DNA of 64,000 nucleotides from Phycisphaeraceae bacterium (GTDB lineage Bacteria > Planctomycetota > Phycisphaerae > Phycisphaerales > Zrk34): assembly GCA_028282805.1 (NCBI GenBank), contig JANQHD010000022.1, positions 20,442-84,441 of the forward strand, read 5' to 3'. The position numbers were made by a program, and so were the translations under genes. Of this stretch, positions 27,914 to 40,273 are shown piece by piece (position 1 is the first letter of the stretch; each line of letters opens with the position of its first letter). The notes below the pieces were generated by a model. That model did no database searches, was not told the origin of the DNA, and saw only the letters and a list, made by a program, of their open reading frames with translations.

Positions 27914-28492
27914 ATGCCGCGTCAGAAAGATGTGTTGACAACCGGTGAGGTGGCGAAGATCTGCAACGTCGCGCCGCGCACCGTGAGCAAGTGGTTCGAT
28001 TCCGGCCAGCTGCGGGGCTATCGCATCCCCGGTTCCAAGGACCGCCGGATCCCCTTGAACGCCCTGATCCGTTTCATGAAGCAGCACCACATCCCGCTCG
28101 ACGGGTTGCGCAGCGGCCAGACGCGCGTGCTGATCGTGGACAGCGATCGCCAGATCGTCGAGACGCTCAACGGCGTGCTCACCGAACAAGCCAACTATGA
28201 CACGCACACGGCGGCCAGCGGTTTTTCCGCGGGCGTCGAGTGCGAGAAGTTCCGCCCCCACGTGCTGCTGCTCGACGTGCACCTCAAGGACGTCGACGCG
28301 ATCGAGCTGTGCCGGGCGGTCAAGGACAACCCCGACCTGCAACTGACCAAGGTCATCGCCATGAGCAACAAGCTCACCGACGGCCAGGCGCACCAGTTGC
28401 TGACCAAGGGCTTCGACGGCTACCTGCGTAAGCCGTTCAACGTCCGCCAGGTCATCGAACAGGTCGAGGACGCGATCGCCGTGGTCTATTAA
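27914..28492 (+). CDS. DNA-binding regulator: N-terminal excisionase/MerR-like HTH plus C-terminal receiver domain
   Basis: A 192-aa protein. Residues 7-60 (LTTGEVAKICNVAPRTVSKW, then GYRIPGSKDRRIPLNALIRF) form a helix-turn-helix of the excisionase/AlpA kind. Residues about 70-190 form a response-regulator receiver: acidic pocket D76/D78, phosphoacceptor Asp121 in LLLDVHL, and Lys173 in LRKPF. The usual order is receiver first, so here the architecture is reversed. The AGAGGGG-preceded ATG 27914 was chosen. Transcribed toward hppA, 450 bp away; no sensor kinase is adjacent. Confidence 0.85.
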   Translation: MPRQKDVLTTGEVAKICNVAPRTVSKWFDSGQLRGYRIPGSKDRRIPLNALIRFMKQHHIPLDGLRSGQTRVLIVDSDRQIVETLNGVLTEQANYDTHTAASGFSAGVECEKFRPHVLLLDVHLKDVDAIELCRAVKDNPDLQLTKVIAMSNKLTDGQAHQLLTKGFDGYLRKPFNVRQVIEQVEDAIAVVY

Positions 28493-28945
28493 AACAGGCG
28501 GTCGGACAACCCGAACGTTTCGAGCTGCCCGAGGGCGGCCGAACAAGCTTGGTCAAGGACGACTCGGCGGCGCACGCGAGGGATCGCATGGTGTGGGAGG
28601 CACACTGTTCATCGCGCCTGACCAGGGTCGCGCGGGTGGAACCGACGCGACTTTTTTCATCCGCCCATCTACGGATCGATACCAGAAGCCCGGCCCTGCG
28701 GGCCGTCGCTAAACGGCGGCCGCCCAACCCGCTCGCGGCTCGTATAAATCCCTCGAAATTCTAGGGTTTTACCGGGGACCTGACCGATAACCCGGTCCAA
28801 TCTGGATGTTCTTGTCGGCAGAGCCGCAATCGCATACTCTACCCGTCCCCATACCGCCGGACCAGGAGAACGGGCCGCGACCGAGATCGACAAACCGAGC
28901 TCCACCCGGCCCCTAAAACAGGTAGTGGTCAGGAGATACACCACC
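28493..28945. other. Long leader region upstream of hppA
   Basis: 453 bp with no supported gene. It contains a 30-nt repeat (28687-28716) also present between groES and groEL, a TATAAAT at 28744, and small inverted repeats such as GAAATTCTAGGG near 28755. The promoter of hppA is likely here. Confidence 0.5.
28687..28716. repeat. REP-like repeat, copy 1
   Basis: 30 nt identical to 45964-45993, centred on the hairpin GGCCCTGCGGGCC and ending GTCGCTAAACGG. Confidence 0.75.
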
Positions 28946-31348
<2,403 letters not shown>

Positions 31349-31372
31349 TCGACAACAAACCCCAGTCCCCCC

Positions 31373-31406
31373 AAGGGCGGCCCACACCACGGGCCGCCCT
31401 TTTTTA
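31373..31406 (+). terminator. Intrinsic terminator of hppA
   Basis: AAGGGCGGCCC/GGGCCGCCCTT with an intervening ACACCAC loop, then TTTTTATT. Confidence 0.9.
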
Positions 31407-31483
31407 TTGGACCCGCGTTGCGCACCATCAAATATAGTTGACGCCGACTCAATCGCCCGCCTCACTCAACCGATACGACCAAC

Positions 31484-31945
31484 ATGAGCGAAAGTGACTA
31501 CAACCAGAACGAGCCGGTCACCGAGACTCAGGAAGTTGACCGCCAGGGTCAGTCCGACTCGCGTCGGTGCGGCCGCGTCAGCACCGAGTACCTCAACGTG
31601 CTCCACGACAACAAGCAGTACGGCTTGGTGGTGGACATGTCGGCAACCGGGGCGCGCGTGTTCCGCAAGGGCCCGTTCCCCCTGGCCGACGGCTCGTTCT
31701 CGAACTTCACGCTCCAGTGGCAGGACGTGACCGTGCCCGTGCAGGTGCAGGTCGTCTGGTCGCGGAAGGTCGGTTTCCGCAAGTTCCTGTTCGGGTTGAA
31801 GTTCGTCAACACCAACCCGTCGCAGAAGACCGCCCTGACCGAGCTGGGCCACCTCGCCCGCAACTCGGTGCACCTGGCCAGCCAGGAGTACGAGCCCGAG
31901 CGTCACGGCGAGGCCCCGCCGCCGCACTTCCGCCCGCTCGATTAA
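31484..31945 (+). CDS. PilZ domain protein
   Basis: A 153-aa protein. The c-di-GMP-binding elements are an N-terminal RRCGR (27-31, near the RxxxR box) and DMSATGARVF (the D/NxSxxG box, about 51-60), followed by the beta-strands FTLQWQDVTVPVQVQVVWSR. PilZ domains sense cyclic di-GMP. A TTGACG lies at 31438 upstream. The gene is followed 38 nt later by the MFS remnant on the same strand. Confidence 0.85.
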   Translation: MSESDYNQNEPVTETQEVDRQGQSDSRRCGRVSTEYLNVLHDNKQYGLVVDMSATGARVFRKGPFPLADGSFSNFTLQWQDVTVPVQVQVVWSRKVGFRKFLFGLKFVNTNPSQKTALTELGHLARNSVHLASQEYEPERHGEAPPPHFRPLD

Positions 31946-31983
31946 CCGTCGATTCTGCGCAATTAACCGAACGCCAGAAACGC

Positions 31984-32637
31984 TTGTTGTTTTGGGCGTG
32001 TTTCGCCGCGCTCGTCGCCACGTCGTTCGGCTTCATCATCCGCGCCCTGATCATTGGTGACTGGGCAACGGCGTACAACCTGAGTGAAACCGAGAAAGGC
32101 GAGATCTTCGGCGTCGGGCTCTGGCCGTTCGCCATCAGCATCGTGCTGCTCTCGCAGGTCACCGCGGGCGTGATGATCCTCGTGGCCGCCACCGTCTACG
32201 GCCTCGGCAAGACGTTCTTCTGGCCCACGATCCTCGGCGTCGTGGACGAACAGTTCCCGCGCGGCGGCGCGCTGACCCTCAACGCCATCGGGGGCGTGGG
32301 CATGCTCGGTGTGGGCATCGTGGGCGCCGCCCTGCTCGGCAACATCCAGGACAAGGCGATCGATAAGACCCTCGCCAGCGAGAACGCTGCGCTCCACGCG
32401 CAGGTCGTCGGTGAGGAGCAGGTCAGCGTGTACCAACCGTTAGACAGAGACAAGGTCGCCAAAACGAGCAAAAAAGAACAGGAGGCGATCGAGGACATCG
32501 AGAACAAAGCCAAGAAGGGCGCGCTGAAGACCGTCGCGATCTTCCCGGTGATCATGTTCGCCTGTTTCATGATCTTGATCGTGTACTTCCGCTCGAAGGG
32601 CGGCTACAAGGCCGTCGACATCACCCACGAGACGTAA
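31984..32637 (+). pseudogene. Internally deleted MFS transporter (mini-MFS or remnant)
   Basis: The open frame encodes an MFS N-terminus (RLLFWACFAALVATSFGFII... to about WPFAISIVLLS, TM1 and part of TM2) joined directly, near 32150-32160, to an MFS C-terminal part (LVAATVYGLGKTFFWPTILG, GGVGMLGVGIVGAALLG, a charged linker, and a last TM FPVIMFACFMILIVYF). Compared with the ~450-aa sugar-type MFS carriers of planctomycetes, roughly 230-300 central residues are missing, without a frameshift. No ATG is present; TTG 31984 is a poor start with no Shine-Dalgarno. It is either decayed or a five-helix membrane protein still in use. Confidence 0.6.
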
Positions 32638-32659
32638 CCACACGCTCGCGCACGACACA

Positions 32660-32691
32660 AAACGCCCCGCTTGCCGCGGGGCGTTTTTTTA
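32660..32691. terminator. Bidirectional intrinsic terminator
   Basis: AACGCCCCGC-TTGC-CGCGGGGCGTT followed by TTTTT on the plus strand; the minus strand also ends in TTTTGTG. It serves the MFS remnant and the converging EEP gene. Confidence 0.85.
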
Positions 32692-33879
32692 TTCGGCGTT
32701 CACTTCGATATCCACCCACACCAGCCGGTGGTCGGACACGCCGATCCACGCGCCGCCCGGCTCGCCCGGCTCCGGCCAGAACACGCCCGCGCCGACCGCC
32801 TTCAGGTTCACGCTCGGCAGCACGTAATCGACGCGCAGGTTGCCGGGCTCGTCGAAGTCGGCCGTGTCCGCTGCGGGGTCCGAGCGGTGCGTCTCGTTCG
32901 GCCCGCCCTCTTGCTCGGCGTCGGCAACCGCGCCGGCGCTGGTGGGCGTGATCGCGCCGTTCACGCGCGGGTGGTCGAGCAGCTGTTGCACCGCGCCGGG
33001 CATCGAGTCGCCGTCCAGCGGGTCGGCGTTCAGGTCGCCCATGACCACGAACGCCTCGCCCTCGGCCAGCTTCGTCACCCGGCCCATGTCGTTGATCGGC
33101 CAGCCCGACTCGTCCGGCGACAGGTACGCCGACCACAGCCGGATCTCGTCGTGGTTCCGCCGACCGTTGCGGTTCTCTTCGCCGTCGAACACCGGCGGGG
33201 TCGGGTGGCTGATCAGCGTGTGCACCGTCCGGCCGCCGATATCGATCGGCACGTCGGCGTGCGTCTTGCTCGACAGGCGCATCACCAGTTGCGCCGGGGG
33301 GCTGTAGTACCCCGTCGGCATCTTCGCGCCCGGCACGTCGCGCCAGAACATCAAACGGAACGAGCGCACCCGGTCCGAGCGGATCGGGTACCGGCTCAGC
33401 AGCACCATGCCGAACTGCCCCTCGAACCGGCCGAAGCCCAGCGCGTCGGCGGGCGCTTCGATCTTGCCGTCGCCGTTGAGGTCGACGCCCGCCAGCAGCC
33501 CCGTGTTCACGCGCGGCACGAACACGTACGGGTAGGTGATCGGCTCGTCGCCGGCGATCGAACGCTCGAGGTACCGCTCGCGGAACGCCCGCAGCGCGTT
33601 GCCGCGCCCGTCGTAGTCGAACTCGTTGATCAGCAAAACGTCCGGCCGCACCCGCTGGATGATCGCCGCGACCTTCTCGGCTCGCTCGCTGCCGCCCGAC
33701 GCCAGCTCCGCCGCCAGCGCCCCGGGCCTATCGCCGTACATCGCCGCGTTGAACGTCGCGAACCGCACCGAGCGCGTCGGCGCATCGGGCACGCGATCCG
33801 CCGACCGCGTCGAGGCGCAACCGAGCATGGCGCAAATGAAAATGACTGCCGTGGTTCTCACGGCAGTCATCATAGCCAT
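32689..33879 (-). CDS. Endonuclease/exonuclease/phosphatase-family lipoprotein
   Basis: A 396-aa protein with a lipoprotein signal (AVIFICAMLGC, lipidated Cys). The EEP fold motifs are RFATFNAAMYG, LLINEFDYDG (metal Glu), VVMGDLNADP (Asp-Asn) and GVSDHRLVWVDI (catalytic His). The family includes DNases, phosphatases and sphingomyelinases; an exported form probably acts on extracellular phosphoesters. Codon 7 is a GTG (33861) located 7 nt behind TATGAT, so a shorter leaderless product starting VRTTAVIF is possible. Confidence 0.85.
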   Translation of the reverse strand: MAMMTAVRTTAVIFICAMLGCASTRSADRVPDAPTRSVRFATFNAAMYGDRPGALAAELASGGSERAEKVAAIIQRVRPDVLLINEFDYDGRGNALRAFRERYLERSIAGDEPITYPYVFVPRVNTGLLAGVDLNGDGKIEAPADALGFGRFEGQFGMVLLSRYPIRSDRVRSFRLMFWRDVPGAKMPTGYYSPPAQLVMRLSSKTHADVPIDIGGRTVHTLISHPTPPVFDGEENRNGRRNHDEIRLWSAYLSPDESGWPINDMGRVTKLAEGEAFVVMGDLNADPLDGDSMPGAVQQLLDHPRVNGAITPTSAGAVADAEQEGGPNETHRSDPAADTADFDEPGNLRVDYVLPSVNLKAVGAGVFWPEPGEPGGAWIGVSDHRLVWVDIEVNAE

Positions 33880-33909
33880 CTTTCAAGCCGCTTGCGGCTC
33901 AGCGCCGAA

Positions 33910-34785
33910 TTAAGCGCTCTTCCGCCGACGCCGCGCCGCCACCCCCGCCGCGCCCAACGCCAACAGCCCCAGCGAGTGCGGCTCGGGCACCTCGCCGGCG
34001 GAGATCATGCCGTCGGGTTCGTCGTTGAACGCCCACTGGTGGATCGTGATCTGGTAGTCGTCGTTGCCCGCGAAGTCGCGCGGGGCGATGGTCGCTCGCA
34101 TCCACCCGAAGTGCAGCGTGTCGGTGTTGTCGTTCGTGAACTTGAAACCCAGGTAACCGTCGGTCTTGCCCGCCGCGCCCCACACGTCGTCGCGGATCGT
34201 GCCGTAGGTCGCGGGCACGTAGGTGCCGGTCATGTTGACCGTGTTGTAGATGTAGGTCTGCCGGACCGAGGTGTACGCGAAGGCCATGAACCCCCTGCCC
34301 TGGACCTGGCCGATCCCGCCGCGCGGCTGGAAGAAGATCTGGTCGTTGATCTTGGCGCCCGCATCGAGGCGTGCGGCGAAGATGTTGTCGCCGCCCGGGC
34401 CCGGCGCGGCGCGGGCGAAGTCGTTCTCCGCGATGACGTTCGCGTAGAACGACGCGTAGGTCCCGGTGTAACGCGAGTCGTACGTGCCCGGGAACGCGGG
34501 CGTGCCGTTGGAGAACTGGAACGTCGAGCGGACGTTGTGGCGTATCTCGATGTTCGCGCCGTTCACGCCGTCGAAGTCGAAGCCCTGGCTGTCGAAGACG
34601 TTCACGTCGAAGTCCGTATCCAGGATCACGATCGGGCTGGCGGGCGTGAACACCTGGATCGCGCCCTCGGCCGCGCCGGCGCACGCCATCGCCGCCGTCG
34701 TGGCGCTGTACGCCGCGAGCCGGCGGTCGAACTTCGTGTGTGATCGGGGGGCCTTTTGGTCAAGGTCGGTGCTGCGTTCGCTCAT
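33910..34785 (-). CDS. Exported PEP-CTERM protein, paralog A of a tandem pair
   Basis: A 291-aa protein from ATG 34785, which is preceded by GAGAGGAAC. The N-terminus is a long basic lead (MSERSTDLDQKAPRSHTKFD) before an apolar segment (RLAAYSATTAAMACAGAAEG). The central domain begins VFTPASPIVILDTDFDVNVF and ends NDEPDGMISAGE; the tail is VPEPHSLGLLALGAAGVAAR plus RRRKS. The domain is unrecognised, but a paralog follows on the same strand at 34946-35800, with nearly identical DNA at the 3' end. Confidence 0.78.
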   Translation of the reverse strand: MSERSTDLDQKAPRSHTKFDRRLAAYSATTAAMACAGAAEGAIQVFTPASPIVILDTDFDVNVFDSQGFDFDGVNGANIEIRHNVRSTFQFSNGTPAFPGTYDSRYTGTYASFYANVIAENDFARAAPGPGGDNIFAARLDAGAKINDQIFFQPRGGIGQVQGRGFMAFAYTSVRQTYIYNTVNMTGTYVPATYGTIRDDVWGAAGKTDGYLGFKFTNDNTDTLHFGWMRATIAPRDFAGNDDYQITIHQWAFNDEPDGMISAGEVPEPHSLGLLALGAAGVAARRRRKSA

Positions 34786-34838
34786 CACTCGGGTTCCTCT
34801 CTTCTCTGATGAAATCTGGTCCGCATAGCTGCTAATCC

Positions 34839-34862
34839 GTGTGCGGGTTCGAGCCCGCACAC
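34839..34862 (-). promoter_or_regulatory. Leader hairpin upstream of PEP-CTERM paralog A
   Basis: A perfect 9-bp stem GTGTGCGGG/CCCGCACAC with a six-nt loop, about 54 nt before the start codon. It could be a terminator-less leader structure or the end of the upstream transcript. Confidence 0.45.
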
Positions 34863-34945
34863 CGCCCGCCCGTCAAACCTTGATCGCTTTCAGTCCTTCG
34901 CTGCGATCGGGTCCGGCGAACCGGCGACAGGTTTGGGGATTCGGT

Positions 34946-35800
34946 TTACCCCTTCTTGCGTCGACGCCGCGCCGTCACGCCCGCCGCGCCCAGCGCCAAC
35001 AACCCCAGCGAGTGCGGCTCGGGCACCTCGCCGGCGGAGATCATGCCGTCGTCTTCGGTGTTGTACGCCCACTCGTGGATGGTGATCTTCAGGTCGTCGC
35101 CGCCCACGCCGTCCGCCGCTTCCACGGTGATCCGCATCCAGCCGAAGTGGTTCTCGAAGTCGTCCTCGTCGGTGAACTTGAAACCGAAGTACCCGGTGGT
35201 GCCCTGCCAGATGCCGCCGTAGTCCGCGTAATACGGGCCGAACGTCCCGGCCGGGCTGCCGTACGACAGCAGCTGCGTGCTCGAGGTGCCGACCCGTGCG
35301 AACCGGCCGCCGCCGGACAGGCCGCAGAGCCCCTGGCAGAGGAAGAAGAAGTCGTCGTTGACCTTCTCGCCGAACGGGATCGGCCTGATCTGCGCGTTGA
35401 ACGGGCCGGCCGAGGTCCGCGCCGCGTCGTTGCCGAAGATGATCGGCGCGAAGAAGAAGGCGTTGTACGATCGCGCCGTCCGCAGCGACGTCATCGTTTG
35501 GACATAAGTCGTGCCCCCGCCGACGGTGCTGGTGGAGAAGCCGCCCGCGGCCTCGGAGAACACCCCGCTGACGAAGTTGTGGCGCAGGAAGAAGTTCGAC
35601 CCGCCGACGCCGTCGAAGTTGAACCCCACGCTGTCGAACGTGCTGGGGTCCGGGTCCGGGTCGTTGATCATGATCGGAGAGACCGGCACGAAGTGCACGA
35701 TCTCGCCTTGAGCCACGCCCGCCGAAGCGGCCGCCGCGGCCGCGGCGCCGTAAGCCGCCAAACGCTTGTCCAGGACGCGCGCAACACCGCCACGCGACAT
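34946..35800 (-). CDS. Exported PEP-CTERM protein, paralog B of a tandem pair
   Basis: A 284-aa protein. The N-terminus (MSRGGVARVLDKRLAAYGAA, then an Ala-rich stretch to SAGVAQG) matches paralog A. The central domain (HFVPVSPIMINDPDPDPSTF to NTEDDGMISAGE) shares the overall pattern with A, and the tail is VPEPHSLGLLALGAAGVTAR plus RRRKKG. AAGGGAG lies 5 nt before ATG 35800; ATG 35827, after GGGAGTTCCGAAA, would add nine residues. Function unknown; surface location expected. Confidence 0.78.
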   Translation of the reverse strand: MSRGGVARVLDKRLAAYGAAAAAAASAGVAQGEIVHFVPVSPIMINDPDPDPSTFDSVGFNFDGVGGSNFFLRHNFVSGVFSEAAGGFSTSTVGGGTTYVQTMTSLRTARSYNAFFFAPIIFGNDAARTSAGPFNAQIRPIPFGEKVNDDFFFLCQGLCGLSGGGRFARVGTSSTQLLSYGSPAGTFGPYYADYGGIWQGTTGYFGFKFTDEDDFENHFGWMRITVEAADGVGGDDLKITIHEWAYNTEDDGMISAGEVPEPHSLGLLALGAAGVTARRRRKKG

Positions 35801-35817
35801 CTCAACTCCCTTTTCCA

Positions 35818-35930
35818 ATTTAAGCATTTTCGGAACTCCCACTCAATAACCCGCAACGAGATGACCCCGCCTTGACGGCACTTAAATTGAAAGTAATCAC
35901 ACCGGCGCCACGGGGTCAAGATATTTCTGT
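35818..35930 (-). promoter_or_regulatory. Promoter-like element and leader box of paralog B
   Basis: Minus-strand reading gives TTGACC, 17 nt, TTACTT, with GGTGTGATTAC overlapping the -10 region, comparable with GGTGTGATAC before the gene at 3976. Nearer the gene is TGGGAGTTCCGAAAATG, also found almost unchanged in the leader of the 3976 gene. Confidence 0.45.
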
Positions 35931-35977
35931 CTTAACGCCAAAACACCCGGGTTTTTAAGCCGTTAACGGCGATCGTT

Positions 35978-37474
<1,497 letters not shown>

Positions 37475-37546
37475 GCCGATATGTTAATCGCCCGACGCCA
37501 GACCGCTAGCCGGGTGGTAGAATGCGTGAGGACAAGGGCACACGCC

Positions 37547-38047
37547 ATGGCATTGCGAGCAAGCAAACTCACGGTCTGGCTCGCGGCGGCGGTGGTGGTG
37601 TTGCTGGTGGTATCGCTCGTCGTGCCGGCCAAGCTCGAGTCGGGCTGGGTGGACCCGGTCACCGGTACAACGCGATACGAGACGCGCTGGCTGGGTTGTT
37701 TCAGCGGCACACCCACGATCGAACGCACCGCGCTGGACGCCTGGCTGGTGCGCGAGGAGGGGTTGGTGACCTACGACTGGCGTCAGATCGTGGGCACCTC
37801 CGGCACGATCTGGGGCCGAGCGCACAGCCGCGGTCACGGCCGCGCTCCGGAAGTTCTTTCGTTGCGCGGCGAACTGATGACGATGTTCGTCAAGGCGTCG
37901 AGCGACGACGAGTTGCGGCGGTTCGTCGACACGATGCGCCACGGCACGCGGAGCGAACAACGCGACGCGGTGAACCGCGCCTTCGAAACAGCGATCGAGG
38001 GGCACGAAACGATCGACACACCCCCCTCCCCCAGCCACACCCCCTAA
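37547..38047 (+). CDS. Single-pass membrane-anchored protein of unknown function
   Basis: 166 aa: a basic N-terminus, one TM segment (VWLAAAVVVLLVVSLVVPA, about 9-28) and an extracytoplasmic domain with conserved-looking aromatic residues (RYETRWLGCFSGTPTIERTA, WLVREEGLVTYDWRQIVGTS). TAGAAT at 37519 is a candidate -10 and AAGGGC precedes the ATG. I do not recognise a family. It is divergent from the MscS gene. Confidence 0.65.
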   Translation: MALRASKLTVWLAAAVVVLLVVSLVVPAKLESGWVDPVTGTTRYETRWLGCFSGTPTIERTALDAWLVREEGLVTYDWRQIVGTSGTIWGRAHSRGHGRAPEVLSLRGELMTMFVKASSDDELRRFVDTMRHGTRSEQRDAVNRAFETAIEGHETIDTPPSPSHTP

Positions 38048-38115
38048 CACCGTCACACGACACACGCCCGATCAACGCCGGCTTGCGGTTCGTTCGCAGC
38101 TCGTCCTTATTCTAA

Positions 38116-38143
38116 ATTCTAATGTTCTTAAGAACTTAAGAAT
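38116..38143. repeat. Palindromic repeat built on GTTCTTAAGAAC, copy 1
   Basis: ATTCTAAT-GTTCTTAAGAAC-TTAAGAAT: a 12-bp perfect core with near-complementary flanks. Confidence 0.75.
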
Positions 38144-38284
38144 AATATGCCCGCGCGATTGAGGAGGCATGTGGCACGGGCGATGCCTTCGAGACACCCG
38201 GCACACGTTGCCATGACTTCTCATCAGCACGCCGTTAGCGGTGCACCACGAGCCACACGAGGCTGTTCATGTCGCTTGTTTGTT

Positions 38285-38312
38285 ATTCTAATGTTCTTAA
38301 GAACTTTAGAAT
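38285..38312. repeat. Palindromic repeat built on GTTCTTAAGAAC, copy 2
   Basis: ATTCTAAT-GTTCTTAAGAAC-TTTAGAAT, one base different from copy 1, which makes the flanks pair better. Confidence 0.75.
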
Positions 38313-38733
38313 GATTCAGATCGTACTCCGAGGGTTGAACTCGGTGGAACGAGCGCCGGCGGTAGGTCGAAATCACGGGTAGCACAGCGGCGACATCGCG
38401 TTCGGTGTGGCGTTGGCCCACGACGGCGGTGTGGGGGTGCGGGCCCACGACGGCGTGATGATCGTTTGTGTGAGGTGCCGGGGTGCGGGCGGGGGTGCCA
38501 TGACAGGGCGCGGTCGGTCTGGCTGATCATTGTTGTACGCGGCGTCGGCGTTACCGGATTCCAGCGATTGCGCACGCGATCACTGTCGGTGCGTTGGTGG
38601 GGCTGTGCTCGTGGCGCCGGCGGAGTGGGTGACGGGCACGACCATGACGCTGACCGAGCGCGTGGCCGAGCCCGACGCGGCACACGCCGACCCCGGCCCG
38701 GTCAAAGCGTCGCCGATCGCAAGCGCCAAGCGA

Positions 38734-40173
38734 TTACGGCTTGCGGTTCGGCAGCGGGATCGTCAACTGGTTGGTCGCGGGCTTGATGGTTTGACGGTGC
38801 GCCTCGGCGAGCGAGCGCAGCCAGGCGATCACGTCGGCGTTGCCCTCGGCACGGTTCACCTTTTCGCCGGGGTCGGCTTCGAGGTCGTAGAGCAGGGCCG
38901 GGTTTTGCACTTGAGCCTGTTTGGGCGATGAGCCGTAGCTGCCCTGGGTGGTGAAGTGCGCCTTCCACTTTTCATGGCGCACGGCGTACAACCGGTCGCC
39001 GCGGTAGTAGAATATCGTGTCGCGTGCGCTCGGCGCGCCGCTGAGCAGGGTCGGCGACAGGTCGACGCCATCGATGATGCGGTCGTCGGGCAATTGCGCG
39101 TCGATCAGGGCCGCGACAGTGGGCAGCAGATCGAGCGTGCAGCCCATATCGTTGACGACACCGGGTTTCACGCGGCCGGGCCACCAGAAGATGCCGGGCA
39201 CGCGGTGGCCGCCTTCGAAGGTGGTGCCCTTGCCCTGGCGCAGCGGACCGGCCGACCCGCCGTGGTCGCCGTACGACAGCCACGGCCCGTTGTCGCTGGA
39301 GAACACGACCAGCGTGTGCCCCGCCAACCCCTCGTCGCGCAGCGTTTGCAAAATGCGGCCGACGCCGTGGTCGATCTCTTCGATCACGTCGCCGTAGGCC
39401 CCGCCGCGCGAGCGGCCGACGAAATCCGTCGAGCGGAACAGCGGGATGTGCGGCAGGTTGTGCGCGAGGTAGATAAAAAACGGCCGGCCCTTGTGGCGCT
39501 TGCTGAGCGCGACCGTTTCGTCGGTGTAACGGCGGGTGATGGTGTGCTGGTCGGCGGGGCGCTCGACAACGGTTTCGTCGCGCAACAGCGGCACGTTGAA
39601 GTAATCGACTCGCCCGTCCCTGTTGGCGTTCTTCGGTACACCTGGCACGCGGTCCATGTCGTTGGAGTAGGGGATGCCGAAGTACGAGTCGTAGCCGTGG
39701 CGTGTGGGCAGGTGCTTCGGCAGGTGGCCCAGGTGCCACTTGCCCACGGCGTGGGTGGTGTAGCCGCGCTGTTTGAACAGTTCGGCGATGGTCAGCTCGC
39801 GCGCCGGCAGCCCCCCGCCGGAGTTGGGAAAGAGCACCCGGCGCTTGTACGAGCACATGCCGCTGCGCACGGGGTACCGGCCGGTCTGAAGCGCCGCGCG
39901 GCTGGGCGTGCACACGTTGGCCGCAACGTAAAATTGCGTCCACCGCTGGCCCTCGCCGGCCATGCGGTCGAGGCGTGGCGTGCGGGTCTTCGGCGCGCCG
40001 TAACAGCTCAGGTCGCCGTAGCCCAGGTCGTCGCAGAAGATGATGACCACGTTCGGCGGCCGATCGGCGTACGCGCCGGTCGCCCAAACGCCGACGACCC
40101 ACCACGCGGAGAAGCCCAGAACCGCGACCAGCGCCTTCGATCTACCCTGCCCCACCGAGTTTATTGCGATCAT
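38734..40173 (-). CDS. Secreted sulfatase
   Basis: A 479-aa FGly sulfatase. A hydrophobic signal segment (ALVAVLGFSAWWVVGVWATG) is followed by NVVIIFCDDLGYGDLSCYGA with the metal Asp pair, CTPSRAALQTG with formylglycine Cys88, VGKWHLGHLP and FSSDNGPWLSYG. The sulfatase type resembles arylsulfatase A/N-acetylgalactosamine-6-sulfatase. It ends near a repeat-rich gap and is divergent from two small lipoprotein genes. Confidence 0.92.
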   Translation of the reverse strand: MIAINSVGQGRSKALVAVLGFSAWWVVGVWATGAYADRPPNVVIIFCDDLGYGDLSCYGAPKTRTPRLDRMAGEGQRWTQFYVAANVCTPSRAALQTGRYPVRSGMCSYKRRVLFPNSGGGLPARELTIAELFKQRGYTTHAVGKWHLGHLPKHLPTRHGYDSYFGIPYSNDMDRVPGVPKNANRDGRVDYFNVPLLRDETVVERPADQHTITRRYTDETVALSKRHKGRPFFIYLAHNLPHIPLFRSTDFVGRSRGGAYGDVIEEIDHGVGRILQTLRDEGLAGHTLVVFSSDNGPWLSYGDHGGSAGPLRQGKGTTFEGGHRVPGIFWWPGRVKPGVVNDMGCTLDLLPTVAALIDAQLPDDRIIDGVDLSPTLLSGAPSARDTIFYYRGDRLYAVRHEKWKAHFTTQGSYGSSPKQAQVQNPALLYDLEADPGEKVNRAEGNADVIAWLRSLAEAHRQTIKPATNQLTIPLPNRKP

Positions 40174-40273
40174 GACGTAAATCCTTCGAACCCACGCCCG
40201 ATTAATTGACGTACAATGCGCGTGTTCATGTCAGAACGTGTTGGGTTTTTGCAAACAAGAAAAGGAGCACGAG

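Larger units (their letters stand above)
38048..38733. other. 686-bp non-coding, repeat-bearing region
   Basis: No ORF here has a credible protein. Two 28-nt AT-rich palindromes are present (38116-38143, 38285-38312), plus a short direct repeat GGCCCACGACGGCG at about 38413 and 38444. The right part is GC-rich and featureless to me. Confidence 0.6.

Noticed and set aside
32671..34743. Plus-strand frame of 690 codons
   Set aside because: Antisense shadow of the EEP lipoprotein and a PEP-CTERM gene.
38224..38931. Short frames on both strands in the gap after 38047
   Set aside because: No Shine-Dalgarno, no protein-like composition, and partly antisense to the sulfatase.
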